This document shows, in pieces, positions 1-9,364 of a DNA stretch of 64,000 bases. The number at the start of each line of letters is the position of its first letter. Within the stretch, counting starts at the first letter, position 1. The translations under genes and the position numbers were made by a program. The stretch is from Verrucomicrobiia bacterium (GTDB lineage Bacteria; Verrucomicrobiota; Verrucomicrobiia; Verrucomicrobiales; DEV007): NCBI GenBank assembly GCA_030425385.1, contig JAUIAH010000001.1:558001-622000 (forward strand), in the 5' to 3' direction. A model generated the notes under the pieces. That model saw only the letters and a program-made list of their open reading frames with translations. It searched no databases and had not been told where the DNA came from.

Positions 1-300
1 CTCCACGTACTCGGTGGCCCCCTCATGCATGGCTTTCACTGCCGAGGACACCGACGCGTGGGCCGTGAACACGACGACGTCCGGTCCATTCTCGATGGAG
101 ACTATCTCTGAGAGACGATCGAGGCTACAAACCGAGCCTAACTGAAGGTCGAGGAAGACGACGTCGATCGGTTTCGCCTCCAGTGTCGCGAACATGACCT
201 CCAACGACTCCGCCGTGGCTACCCCATGTCCCAGGTCCTGGATGATCAGACTCGTCGTTGTGCGAATGCTGGGTTCGTCGTCGACAATGAGAACATCCAT
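1..300 (-). CDS. Response regulator, receiver domain (partial, runs off the window)
   Basis: This is the first 100 codons of a gene reading leftward off the window edge; I translated it directly because no stop lies inside. The start is MDVLIVDDEP, with acidic pocket residues D7 and D8, a phospho-acceptor D51 in VVFLDLQ, and a T/A-containing beta-4 end (VVFTAHAS). It closes with MHEGATEYVE, where NtrC-family receivers continue into a conserved Lys-Pro-Phe. That ending suggests a sigma-54 activator (receiver, AAA+, HTH), but the output domain is outside the window, so the class is inference. The gene lies 89 nt downstream of the large pseudopilin-like gene on the same strand and could share its transcript. 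Confidence 0.85.
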   Translation of the reverse strand, partial: MDVLIVDDEPSIRTTTSLIIQDLGHGVATAESLEVMFATLEAKPIDVVFLDLQLGSVCSLDRLSEIVSIENGPDVVVFTAHASVSSAVKAMHEGATEYVE

Positions 301-389
301 GAGACAAAGATGTCACGAGGGCGGCAACAATGGCAAATGCGCTCTCAATTTGATCATACTGACCTTGTTGAAATCCGGCCAGAAACCAA

Positions 390-2963
390 TTACAAAGATA
401 GTCCTGTTCCCCCGGTGAATGGAAGCGGATCCGCAATGTCGAGATCACCCAAGGCGAAAGGATTCTCATCGAGGTCCTCTACGGGCGAGAGGATGGAGAC
501 GCCTTCCAAGTTGTTTCCTAATAGGCTGCCAGAGATCCCTTCCGAGAGATCAAGTGGCCCATTCGAAAGGTCGAGATCAAGTTCGCCCAACCGAAAGGCA
601 TACACAGCCACATCACTGGGCAAGTGAGCAAGGTCGCCCGGAGGGGGGTAGGCCCGCGCGACCAACGATAGCAAGAGTTGGTCGTCGCCAGCGTGGAACC
701 GGTGGATCTCTAAGTTCTCTACCAGTTCAAGACCACCTGTGGGTTGTTGAGAATCACTGATTCCGGGATCGGACCCATCCAGTGTATAAAAGATGCGGGT
801 CCCTTCGACCAGGTCTTGTGTATTGATCACATTCTCGATCGTCACGCCCCCAATGAAAGAGCCGGTGGCATCCGAATTGCCCGTAAACGAAATGACTGGC
901 GGCTCTAATTTCTGAGCGGGCTGGATGTGATAAACCATCTCGACAACGTCACTCGCGTGGTAGTTGTCCTCCATGCCGAGAGGAGCTAGCATGCGAGCGC
1001 GCACGCGAACGGGCCGTGGCTCTGGAGAAAAGGGAAGGTGGAGAATAGGAAAGGGCGCCGCGTAGGGAGTCTGCACGGTGGCATCGGGAAGCGCGCCCTC
1101 GATCACGCTGTGTTCGAGGTCGTAGACTACCCGAGCTCCCAGGGGTGCATTGGAACCAGGAGTGATCTGCACCATGGCTCCGCCGGCGATATTGGTATCT
1201 CCCGGAGAAATATGCGGTGGCTCAAGGGTGACCGCAGGATCGATAATAATGTTCGTCGTGGTCGTGGAATCGACTTGAAAGCATCCCAGGTCTTTCAGGG
1301 GAGGGAAGATCTTGGTGGCAAGTTCATAGACCTTGGGTTCCGCGCTGTCATTCACCAATTCGAACGCCCCATCGTAGGGAATGCCATTGAGCAATTCGCC
1401 CGTGGGACCGAGAGAGGGTTCGCTGCCATCCAACGTATAGGCAATCCGCGTGCCGAAGGGAAGCTGCCGCGTGGCCGTGATGGAAACGGTCGTACTTCTC
1501 ATAAAGCGGCTTCCTGAGAAGGGGTAGATCAATGCGAGATTCAAGTTCAGGAGAGGCATCGATTCATAGGTGTGACTGATGATTTCACTGTCATAGACAC
1601 GCGTCGTTGACGACACACAATAGGCGGAGACTTCGGTGTCTGCCGGGACGGAAATGGGATCGTCGTATTCGAGCCACCCGTCATCATTCAGTTGATAGAG
1701 GATCCTTGAGACATCGCCGAGATTGGGATTGGAGAGGACTAGTTCTTTGTCGAACTCTGCCTCACAGCAAGTGCTGGACGGAATGGAGAAATCAGGTGGT
1801 GCCAATTGGACCGTGATCACGGCATCATCGATCGTGCTCTCTGTGTAGTGAGGCTGATCTTCATAGCTGATGGCTTTTGCCCAAATCGTGGCTCCGCCAG
1901 GGTAATGCTCAAGATTGGCAAGCACGGGGCCACTATAATCTATCCATGAAGAGCCATTGATCGCATAGACGATCTTGGCCACGGCTGGATCATTCTCATG
2001 AGAAATGGTGATTTCGCTCTGGGGGATATCGTGGACATGGAGAATGGGTTGGGAAAGGGCAATGGTTGGGGGTGACAGCGCGACGGACTCGGCCGTGTAT
2101 TGCTCGGAGACCACGAAACTATTGTAATAGGCTTCAGGATCCAAAGACTTTGCAAAGACCGAGAGAGTTGCGTCTGGAGGGACCTGCACTTCAGTGCCAG
2201 GAAGAAGTGTCCATTCAGATGAATTGATGGAGTAATAAAGGGCAGAAGTGTTCTCGGGATTCGGATTGGCTACCGAGATCGTCATGGGGAAGGCAGAAAC
2301 CAATGCGGTGAGTGAACCTGGCGTGATGGATGGCGGCTGCAGTTGCTGTGTCGATTCATAATCGGGCGTGGGATCTAAACCATCACCTCCTGGTTGCGAG
2401 GTGCCTTCATTCTCGTGATCTGGAGCCTCATCTTCATAGTCCCAAATCCACCCATCTTCGATTGCGAGCTCCATAAACGTGCTGCGAGGGCTTTCGGCGA
2501 CTTGGGGAGGGAGATGGGTGATTTCCTCCATGACCATTGCCTTAATTCCAATCCCGCCGGTATTCGCCAAATGAAACGAGGCGTTCGTCGCATCCCATAG
2601 GATCCTGGGTTCGTCTGAATGGGATTCTTCAGGGGTTTGCAGAATGGCCTGAATATTGGGGCTCAGAAAGTTGCCGCTATAGCCCGCGATCCGTTGTTGG
2701 ATCTCTGTCGAGGGGAGCGCTTGCAAGCGCTCCATGACATCTGGAATGGTGGCGGCATTTACCAAAGAGCCACCAGCATTGTGAAAGAGCTGTACGGCAC
2801 GATTGAGTTCGTGCGTCTGCGAATGAAGTTTCGCGTCTCGTGCGCGTTGATTGGCTGACGAGAAGGCCGTCCCAGCGATGCCACCGACGACGCTCAATAG
2901 CGCAACCGTTGCAATGATGTCAGGGATCCCGAAGCCGCCGTTCCTTGAGTGATTGCTGTCCAT
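390..2963 (-). CDS. Large exported protein with pseudopilin-like N-terminus and chitobiase-C-terminal-type repeats
   Basis: The 857-aa protein opens with a short basic leader ending GG, then FGIPDIIATVALLSVVGG, a hydrophobic helix and a heptad-like Gln/Arg/Ala segment to about residue 65. That is the layout of type II pseudopilins or type IV pilins (cleavage G10|F11), except that position +5 is Asp15 instead of the usual Glu. From about residue 205 there are about six beta-rich units, each with a variant of the YTLDGSDP motif (near 243, 331, 421, 507, 611 and 724), as in the CHB_HEX_C family seen in secreted verrucomicrobial proteins. An acidic stretch (170-200) joins the halves. The fusion is read from sequence; export by a pilin-type pathway is inference. 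No clear ribosome site precedes the ATG. Confidence 0.8.
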   Translation of the reverse strand: MDSNHSRNGGFGIPDIIATVALLSVVGGIAGTAFSSANQRARDAKLHSQTHELNRAVQLFHNAGGSLVNAATIPDVMERLQALPSTEIQQRIAGYSGNFLSPNIQAILQTPEESHSDEPRILWDATNASFHLANTGGIGIKAMVMEEITHLPPQVAESPRSTFMELAIEDGWIWDYEDEAPDHENEGTSQPGGDGLDPTPDYESTQQLQPPSITPGSLTALVSAFPMTISVANPNPENTSALYYSINSSEWTLLPGTEVQVPPDATLSVFAKSLDPEAYYNSFVVSEQYTAESVALSPPTIALSQPILHVHDIPQSEITISHENDPAVAKIVYAINGSSWIDYSGPVLANLEHYPGGATIWAKAISYEDQPHYTESTIDDAVITVQLAPPDFSIPSSTCCEAEFDKELVLSNPNLGDVSRILYQLNDDGWLEYDDPISVPADTEVSAYCVSSTTRVYDSEIISHTYESMPLLNLNLALIYPFSGSRFMRSTTVSITATRQLPFGTRIAYTLDGSEPSLGPTGELLNGIPYDGAFELVNDSAEPKVYELATKIFPPLKDLGCFQVDSTTTTNIIIDPAVTLEPPHISPGDTNIAGGAMVQITPGSNAPLGARVVYDLEHSVIEGALPDATVQTPYAAPFPILHLPFSPEPRPVRVRARMLAPLGMEDNYHASDVVEMVYHIQPAQKLEPPVISFTGNSDATGSFIGGVTIENVINTQDLVEGTRIFYTLDGSDPGISDSQQPTGGLELVENLEIHRFHAGDDQLLLSLVARAYPPPGDLAHLPSDVAVYAFRLGELDLDLSNGPLDLSEGISGSLLGNNLEGVSILSPVEDLDENPFALGDLDIADPLPFTGGTGLSL

Positions 2964-3053
2964 GAGAGCTTAGGTTTATGGTTAGCAAGAGAGGGGGAGG
3001 TCTCCATGAGATGTAGGGGTGGTTGATTGATTAACGGTGTGTGATCGGCCGTG

Positions 3054-3455
3054 TTAGGCCACGTGGATCAGCACCCAGAGAAGTTCATTGGCTGGCATGG
3101 ATAGATCCTCGCCAAACGTTGGAAGCGTGTATCCCGATTTGGCCAGTTCTTCAGAGTTAAAGGAGACCTCTCGCCAATTCAGCGTGTGATCCCGGCAATC
3201 ACCAATGAGGATCCGGACGGAACTGCCCTTGGCCTCTTGCTGATCATTTCTCCGATCCCGAAATCCCGTGAGCGAGTAGCTCCGGCCGTGGAATTCGTAA
3301 ATGCATTCGTAGGGAGGCTCAGAAGACTTTCCCTGATGGCCATTGCTTGAAGGAGCCGTGATCCCCGTCCTCATTTGGCTGAAGGGAACAATCTTGGAAT
3401 CAACAGCTGTGCTCGCTTGGTCGAATGAACGTTCTTTGGATTGCATGATGCCCAT
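3054..3455 (-). CDS. Hypothetical protein, 133 aa
   Basis: I do not recognise the family. The protein starts MGIMQSKERS (a second Met at codon 4 is equally possible), is polar through residue 55, and then has a more ordered half containing YECIYEFHGRSYSL, a GDCRDHTLNWREVSF stretch, and a hydrophobic end ANELLWVLIHVA. No signal peptide or membrane helix is visible. It lies 90 nt upstream of the pseudopilin-like gene on the same strand and may be co-transcribed with it. Composition looks protein-like, so I consider it a probable gene. The alternative is a spurious frame in a loosely packed region. Confidence 0.5.
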   Translation of the reverse strand: MGIMQSKERSFDQASTAVDSKIVPFSQMRTGITAPSSNGHQGKSSEPPYECIYEFHGRSYSLTGFRDRRNDQQEAKGSSVRILIGDCRDHTLNWREVSFNSEELAKSGYTLPTFGEDLSMPANELLWVLIHVA

Positions 3456-3906
3456 CTCATAAGCCGAACGCGTGCCAGCTTATTTGTGCCTGAATCCTGG
3501 CGAGGCAACTGCCGCCGCTGGAGCGGGATATCAATGGCATGAATCAACCATTTCTATCCCAGGAATATTCACCTTTGAGAACCAATGAGCTTTCCTGTAG
3601 GAGTGTTGTGAGTGAGGGCGAAAGCAACACGACGGCAGGCACAAACGCGACTGTTTTAGGCAGCTAAAGTTTCAGGTTGCCAGAGCTTTCCGATCCCGTG
3701 AGCGAGTGCCATCACTGTTGAACAACGAGCACGAAATTTGAAGATTTCTAGAAGCGCCTCATTGATAAAAGGAAGTCTCATTTCTAAAAGGAGGCATTTC
3801 AGGGGGAAGGCAATTTGCAAGTGGTATCCTGCAAGTCGCCTATGGGATTTTACCACACAGATTTGGAGGCTGGAGCCAAAGGTGTCGGTTATGGCGCCGG
3901 ACCCCC
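3456..3906. other. Intergenic stretch, no supported gene
   Basis: These 451 nt separate the unknown 133-aa gene from the 3' end of ppc. The longest open frame is 66 codons on the minus strand (3656-3856). Its product is rich in Leu, Arg and Phe and shows no recognisable motif, so I do not call it. I found no convincing intrinsic terminator for ppc here, and no repeat longer than about a dozen bases. Confidence 0.5.
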
Positions 3907-6627
3907 TTATCCTGTTGTGCGGAGTCCACTAGAGATGGCGTTGATCATATAGAGGAGATCGTTGGGCAATTCGCCCCCGTCTTCTCGCCACTGGCGAAGC
4001 AGAGCGATCTGCTGGCCGTGCAAGACCGTGAGCGGTTGCTCGCGAAGCTCCAAGGTGCGCGAGAAACGCGGGCGTCTTTCGCTCAATGGTTGAGGGAACA
4101 GGGTGTGCAAATGCTGGGAGGTGAGCGCATACTCGGTCTCGATGCGATCCATGAATCGTCGCCGAATGGCGTCTTCGCGAACGAGATCCGCATAGCGCTG
4201 CATGAGTTCGAGACTAGCGCTCGCCACGCTGGATTCCACATTCGTGAAGACATAGCGGGCGAAGACGGAGTCCCGAAGTCCTTCCACCAAAGCGGTATAG
4301 GCTTCGGGGTCCTCGCGTTGGAGCGCATCTAGGGCGCTGCCGACTCCGAACCATCCCGGAAGATAGAAGCGTGCTTGGGTCCAACTGAATACCCAGGGGA
4401 TGGCTCGCAAATCATCCAAACTTGCCGCGCCAGACCGCCTGGATGGACGCGAACCCATGCGGGTCTTCTCCAGGGCGTCGATGGGCGTGGCTTGGCGGTA
4501 GAAAGTGATGAAGCCGTCTTGTTCGAGCAGGGCGCGGTAGGCGGCCTGACTGGAGGCGGCCAGTGGCTTCATCAACGCGACGCTGTGATCAGAATCTTGA
4601 TTGCCATGTTTCTGAGCCAGCCCCGCGTGGAGACTGCAAGCTTGGAGGATTTCCAAATTGTAGGTCGCGCTCGCGAGGTGGGCGTACTTCGTCGCAATGG
4701 TCTCGCCCTGTTCCGTCATGCGCAGCCCTCGATGCAGGGAGCCCTTAGGCATGGAATCGACAAACCACGAGACTGGCCCGGCACCACGACTGACCGTCCC
4801 GCCACGGCCATGAAAGAAACGAACTTCCACGCCATGACGGCTGGCGGCTTCGTGAATCTCGCGTTCCGCTTGATGCAGACCCAGTTGGCTCGCAAGAATG
4901 CCAGCGTCTTTGTTACTATCACTGTAACCGAGCATCACTTGCTGCACACGCGTGTCCCCATCCCTTGCCTGGAGGGTGAGGCTTCGCTGCGCCACGGGGT
5001 GACTGAGATAGGCGTCGATGATGGCGGCACCACTCTGCAAGTCACTGAGAGTTTCTAGCAAAGGCACGACCTGAAGGGGGCATGTAGGAAGCTCGCCGTC
5101 GCGATACACCACCAGACCCGCCTCGCGGGCGAAGAAATGCACTAGCAAGAGATCTGAGAGCTGCCGTGTCATGCTGACGATGAGCGCCCCCAGGCCATCG
5201 CGGTGCCTCTGCCAGTGATTCGCAAGGACGCGGTAGCAATCGCGCACCGCATCGGCTTCGGGACCTGCGGATTGTCGGGCTTGCAGGCAGGGGCGTGCGG
5301 AACAGAGTTCTTCGGTGAGAAACGCGACGCGCTTCTCTTCCGGCCATTGGGAGAATTGGCCACCGTCTTCGATCCCGGCTGCTTGCAAGAGTTGCTCCGC
5401 TGCTTGGTCATGGAAGGCGCTGTTCTGGCGCACATCAAGGTAGGCGAGATGGAATCCGAAGACGTTCAGTTTCCGCTGCAAGGGTTGGATCAGACGCGTG
5501 CTCAGGGTGGCGCAGCCCACCGCGCGGAGAGACTCTGTGAGGAGCTCGAGATCCGCCTTCAATTGAGCAGGCGTGGCCTCTGAAGACGTGGCAGTCCATT
5601 CCCCTAGCAGATGGCAAAGAGCCCGCCATGGTTCTTCTCCATAGCGCTTCCAAATGGAGCGGCCGCGGCGCCCCAGCTCAGCGACCAGGGTCTCGAGTCG
5701 TGCCTCCACCGCATCCGGAATCTGGCGCCCCGTGGGGGAAACGGTGAGTTGCTCGGCGACGTGCTTGAGTTCAGTGCGATGCAGTTGCCGGGCGCGGTCG
5801 CGCAGCGTGCTGAGCGTGCTTTCTGTCACTTCTGCTGTGACAAACGGATGGCCATCCCGATCGCCTCCAATCCAGATCCCAAAGCGTGTGGGTGATCCTC
5901 CTCCCGCTTCTAACAACGTCTTGGCCGCAAAGCCTGCCCCTTGCCAAGACTTTGCCAAGTGCTGATCCAGCCGCGCGACCACATCGGGAAACATGTCGCA
6001 CAAATAGAAGAGCGCATTGCGAAGCTCACGCTTCACGGTGGGACGTTCCAGATGAATCTCCCCAGTGAACCAAAGCGCCTCAAGGGCCGAGATCAATCGA
6101 TCGCGAATGAGGTCGCGTTCGAGCGTCGTGTAGTGGTCACGTTCCAGTTTGAGGAGCACCTCATAAATGATGCGGTGGCGTTCACGCACGCTGGCGCGCT
6201 TCGCTTCGGTCGGGTGCGCGGTGAAGACGGGCTCCACTGGCATGGATGCCAAACCGTGAGCGATCTCCTGCTCTGAAATCTCCATGGCTTTGAGAGAGTC
6301 CAGCCGCTCGGGCCACAGGCCCTTCTCAGCCCCTTCGCCCAACGCTTTCTCGCGTTCCCGTCGCGTCATCATCGAGACGCGCTCCTCCACCATGTCGAGC
6401 AGTTGGAAGGCAATGGAATAGAGCTGAGCAATCTCGATGGCTGGCAAGTCAGCCAGGTCCCGTTTCGGTGGTGAGGACGCCGTGAGCCAGGGAAGGTGTT
6501 CGGCGAGATCGCCCGCTCCGATGCCAGAGAGCATCTCCGCGAAGGCATCCATGATTTCATGGATGCGTGATTCCAGGGACTCTAAGCCCCGTTCTACCAG
6601 CGTGCGTCGAATCTGAAGATCATTCAT
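3907..6627 (-). CDS. ppc: Phosphoenolpyruvate carboxylase
   Basis: The 906-aa cytosolic enzyme carboxylates phosphoenolpyruvate with bicarbonate to oxaloacetate, replenishing the citric acid cycle. Diagnostic motifs are intact: VFTAHPTEAKR with catalytic His138, MLGYSDSNKDAG, the glycine-rich FHGRGGTVSRGAGP loop, and AIPWVFSWTQ/LPGWFGVGSAL near the active site. The C-terminus GLRTTG matches the family's conserved short tail (usually ending RNTG), so the protein is complete. Length is typical of bacterial PEPC. The ATG is preceded by a pyrimidine-rich tract and no Shine-Dalgarno. The sulfatase gene ends just 22 nt upstream of the start, on the same strand. Confidence 0.97.
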   Translation of the reverse strand: MNDLQIRRTLVERGLESLESRIHEIMDAFAEMLSGIGAGDLAEHLPWLTASSPPKRDLADLPAIEIAQLYSIAFQLLDMVEERVSMMTRREREKALGEGAEKGLWPERLDSLKAMEISEQEIAHGLASMPVEPVFTAHPTEAKRASVRERHRIIYEVLLKLERDHYTTLERDLIRDRLISALEALWFTGEIHLERPTVKRELRNALFYLCDMFPDVVARLDQHLAKSWQGAGFAAKTLLEAGGGSPTRFGIWIGGDRDGHPFVTAEVTESTLSTLRDRARQLHRTELKHVAEQLTVSPTGRQIPDAVEARLETLVAELGRRGRSIWKRYGEEPWRALCHLLGEWTATSSEATPAQLKADLELLTESLRAVGCATLSTRLIQPLQRKLNVFGFHLAYLDVRQNSAFHDQAAEQLLQAAGIEDGGQFSQWPEEKRVAFLTEELCSARPCLQARQSAGPEADAVRDCYRVLANHWQRHRDGLGALIVSMTRQLSDLLLVHFFAREAGLVVYRDGELPTCPLQVVPLLETLSDLQSGAAIIDAYLSHPVAQRSLTLQARDGDTRVQQVMLGYSDSNKDAGILASQLGLHQAEREIHEAASRHGVEVRFFHGRGGTVSRGAGPVSWFVDSMPKGSLHRGLRMTEQGETIATKYAHLASATYNLEILQACSLHAGLAQKHGNQDSDHSVALMKPLAASSQAAYRALLEQDGFITFYRQATPIDALEKTRMGSRPSRRSGAASLDDLRAIPWVFSWTQARFYLPGWFGVGSALDALQREDPEAYTALVEGLRDSVFARYVFTNVESSVASASLELMQRYADLVREDAIRRRFMDRIETEYALTSQHLHTLFPQPLSERRPRFSRTLELREQPLTVLHGQQIALLRQWREDGGELPNDLLYMINAISSGLRTTG

Positions 6628-6649
6628 GAGGAGGAGATAGGAAGAAGAG

Positions 6650-8224
6650 TTAGTCTGCAGTCACGCGGCTGCCCCACCAGTCGGCGTTTGGCTGGAAATC
6701 CGGGGCCAAGAATCCCGCATGCTGGCGTTCCAAACGGGCGCGACCCTCCGTGCGGAGCCGCTCCCAGCGCTGGCGGCGACTGGCTTCGTCGAACTGGGCA
6801 TCGCGCCGTGGGAGCCGGGCGCCCGTATCCTTGAGCCATTGGTCTAGCAGAAGGCGTAATTCGCGCGCGCGCGTGCTCTCAAGCGCGATCACATTGTGTT
6901 GTTCGCCAATATCTTCATCGATATGATAGAGTTCTTCTCGCCGGTCTTCATGATAGCGGATCAGCTTCCATCCCTTGAGCATGGCGATGGAGGAGGGTTC
7001 GCCTCCTTGGTTGCCATAGTGGGGATAATGCCAGAAGAGCGGTCGTTCTGTGAGGGCTTCTGTGGGCTCGCTTTTTAACAAAGGAACGAGGCTGACACCA
7101 TCAATGGTGTGGTCTTTGGGCAGGGGCACACCAGCCAGCTCCAAGAGGGTGGGATACCAATCAATCCCATGCACCGGAACGGCGCTCGTCGTGCCGGGTT
7201 GCGTGATTCCCGGTGCTTTGATGTAGAAGGGCTCGCGGATGCCACCCTCCCACTGCCGACCCTTGCCGCCGCGTAAGGGAAGATTGCTAGTCGCAAAGGC
7301 ATCTCCAGAGGACACCCCGCCATTGTCCGAGGTGAAGCAGACAATGGTGTTGTTGGCGATTCCTAGTGCTTGCAATTTGTCTAACACCATGCCGACGGCG
7401 GTGTCCATGGTTTCGACCATCCCCGCATAGATCGGACAATCCTGCACTTGGCGCACGGCGAGGCGGCGATCAAAGAGAAATCGGGTTTCTGTTAGTCCAG
7501 CCTCAGCCGCCTTGTCGCGGTATTTCCTCCAGAGGGCCTCGGTCGTCTGAATGGGACCATGCACGGTGTAGAATGAGAGGTAGGCCAGGAACGGGCCGTC
7601 GCGATGCGCTTCGATGAAATCAGCGGTCTCTTGGCCCAGGCGCAAGGTGAGGGATTCGCCATCGGGCCCGGACTCAAGATTGGGATTCTCCCAGGGAGCA
7701 AAGAAGCCGCCCCGTGGGCTCCCCACGCGCCAGCCGCCTCGATTGATCTCAAATCCGTGGTCCGTGGGCCAAGAACCCTCACTACCCAAGTGCCATTTCC
7801 CAGCGAAGAAGGTCGTGTATCCAGCATTACGCAAAGCCTCAGCGAGAGTGATCTCCGAGTCACGCAGGGCGTGATCATAGGGAGCTGGGAGATGCGAATC
7901 ATGCCGATTCGCCTGGCGCCAATCTTCTCCAGACCGATCCCCAATCCAGCTGGTGATGCCATGCCGGGTCGGGTATTTTCCCGTTAGAATGCTCGCCCGC
8001 GACGGGCTGCAGACCTGACAGGCCGCGTAGCCGCGCGTGAATTTCATCCCCTCGGAAACCAGGCGATCCAAGTGCGGACTTTCGTAATACGTGGACCCTT
8101 CGTTGCTCAAGTCGCGCCAACCCAAGTCGTCGGCTAGGATAAAGACGATGTTAGGCTTGCGATCTTCTTGAGCATGGAGCGGCAGGACCGTGAGCAGGGT
8201 GACGAGGAGGCAACGGAGCGTCAT
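6650..8224 (-). CDS. Secreted sulfatase (formylglycine type)
   Basis: An open frame extends further upstream, but I start at the ATG giving MTLRCLLVTLLTVLPLHAQ, a clean signal peptide followed directly by PNIVFILADDLGW, the conserved N-terminus of the arylsulfatase family. That gives 524 aa. The CSPSRASILTG motif carries the Cys converted to formylglycine by a maturase, so this is a Cys-type S1 sulfatase. The metal-site DD in ILADDLG, GKWHLG and the FTSDNGG segment are also present. It removes sulfate esters, probably from algal or host polysaccharides, outside the cytoplasm. The substrate cannot be read from sequence. No sulfatase-maturing enzyme or polysaccharide-utilisation partner lies nearby. 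Confidence 0.93.
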   Translation of the reverse strand: MTLRCLLVTLLTVLPLHAQEDRKPNIVFILADDLGWRDLSNEGSTYYESPHLDRLVSEGMKFTRGYAACQVCSPSRASILTGKYPTRHGITSWIGDRSGEDWRQANRHDSHLPAPYDHALRDSEITLAEALRNAGYTTFFAGKWHLGSEGSWPTDHGFEINRGGWRVGSPRGGFFAPWENPNLESGPDGESLTLRLGQETADFIEAHRDGPFLAYLSFYTVHGPIQTTEALWRKYRDKAAEAGLTETRFLFDRRLAVRQVQDCPIYAGMVETMDTAVGMVLDKLQALGIANNTIVCFTSDNGGVSSGDAFATSNLPLRGGKGRQWEGGIREPFYIKAPGITQPGTTSAVPVHGIDWYPTLLELAGVPLPKDHTIDGVSLVPLLKSEPTEALTERPLFWHYPHYGNQGGEPSSIAMLKGWKLIRYHEDRREELYHIDEDIGEQHNVIALESTRARELRLLLDQWLKDTGARLPRRDAQFDEASRRQRWERLRTEGRARLERQHAGFLAPDFQPNADWWGSRVTAD

Positions 8225-8291
8225 GCGTGTGACCTTAGAGAAGGGCGCACGGAACGCGAATAGAGTTTTGAGGGATGGCCGTGTGAGGATG

Positions 8292-9311
8292 CTAGGAGGA
8301 AATCTGAGATCTGCCCTCGAGCGATGCCTCTTCGAGAGCGGCGGCTTTCTCGTCGGCGATGCGTTGCCGCAGCGCATCCATCTTCTTCTCGAGCGCATCG
8401 ATCTCCGCGTATTTCTCGTCCACCTTCTCTTGCAAAGCGGCGAGATACTTCTCTGGATTGCGTTCGAGCACACGTTCGATCAGATTGAAGACCAGGGCCA
8501 AGCGCATCGTCCGCGCCACCAGACCCCGCATCCGATACGCGCGCATGATCTTGGCCAAACGGGCGATTCGGAGAAATCGCAGGAACGCGATGAGCGGGAG
8601 AATGATGATCGCGATGTTGATCCAGTGCGCTTTGCAATACGCGAGCTTCTTCTCGGCCATGGCTAACATGACCACGAGCTCTAGCGCGAAGGCGAACCAC
8701 AAGAAGGCGGTGAGACAATGTACCACCACCGCTGCCCATAGGTGGTTGGAGAGCCACTCACTGAGGAATAATTCGATTCCTAACAAAGGCAAGACGAGCA
8801 ACGTCACCGCCAGCATCGGCAATGCTAAGCGCAATTCCACCCGCTCGAAATTGAGTCGATTCACCCGAATCCATCCGTGATACGGCAACCACACAAAGCG
8901 GTTCGGGTAGGCCGAGGCAAAGGCCGCTCGGAATGGCGGGCAGGCGATGACGACGAGGAATCGCTTCAAGGTCTCCAGAGGATGGCAATGGGTGCATGCC
9001 ATTCCTAACAAACCTTCAAGAATAATGATCACCCACAGGACGAGCAAGGGGCCCCACAGCCACCATCCTGCCAAAGGATTGCCGACCGTCTCCGGGAACA
9101 CATGGTGATCTGTGAGCAGCGCAATGATGAAAAGCGAGGCAACGGCCACCTGAAACATGAACTTGGCCCGCGCGTCAGACGTGCGTTCATGCGGTCTGGG
9201 TGCATCGTCCTGATCCCAGGTCGCCAGATCCACCTGACGTTGCTTCCAACGCGGCGTTTCGGACGCGGAATCGGGAGAGATTGATGGAGAACTACTTTCG
9301 GAGTCTGTCAT
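8292..9311 (-). CDS. Membrane protein with voltage-sensor-like S3-S4 segment and C-terminal coiled coil
   Basis: The 339-aa protein has an acidic/Ser-rich N-terminus, about five hydrophobic segments, and then HWINIAIIILPLIAF followed by a helix with six basic residues at every third position (R245, R248, R251, K254, R257, R260). That is the pattern of S3 and S4 of voltage-gated cation channels. I see no selectivity-filter sequence such as TVGYG. The last 50 residues (EKVDEKYAEIDALEKKMDAL) are a strong coiled coil. A HCHP motif sits in a loop near residue 107. A start at 9392 adds 27 residues but overlaps the epimerase gene by 28 nt. Function as a sensor or proton channel is inference. Confidence 0.75.
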   Translation of the reverse strand: MTDSESSSPSISPDSASETPRWKQRQVDLATWDQDDAPRPHERTSDARAKFMFQVAVASLFIIALLTDHHVFPETVGNPLAGWWLWGPLLVLWVIIILEGLLGMACTHCHPLETLKRFLVVIACPPFRAAFASAYPNRFVWLPYHGWIRVNRLNFERVELRLALPMLAVTLLVLPLLGIELFLSEWLSNHLWAAVVVHCLTAFLWFAFALELVVMLAMAEKKLAYCKAHWINIAIIILPLIAFLRFLRIARLAKIMRAYRMRGLVARTMRLALVFNLIERVLERNPEKYLAALQEKVDEKYAEIDALEKKMDALRQRIADEKAAALEEASLEGRSQISS

Positions 9312-9364
9312 GCGCGACGAGCCAGGCGACGGCTCACGATAAACGGTCCAGCCAGCAACGAAAG

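Noticed and set aside
3656-3856. 66-codon minus-strand frame in the gap before ppc.
   Set aside because: No motif, no start context, and composition unlike the neighbouring genes.
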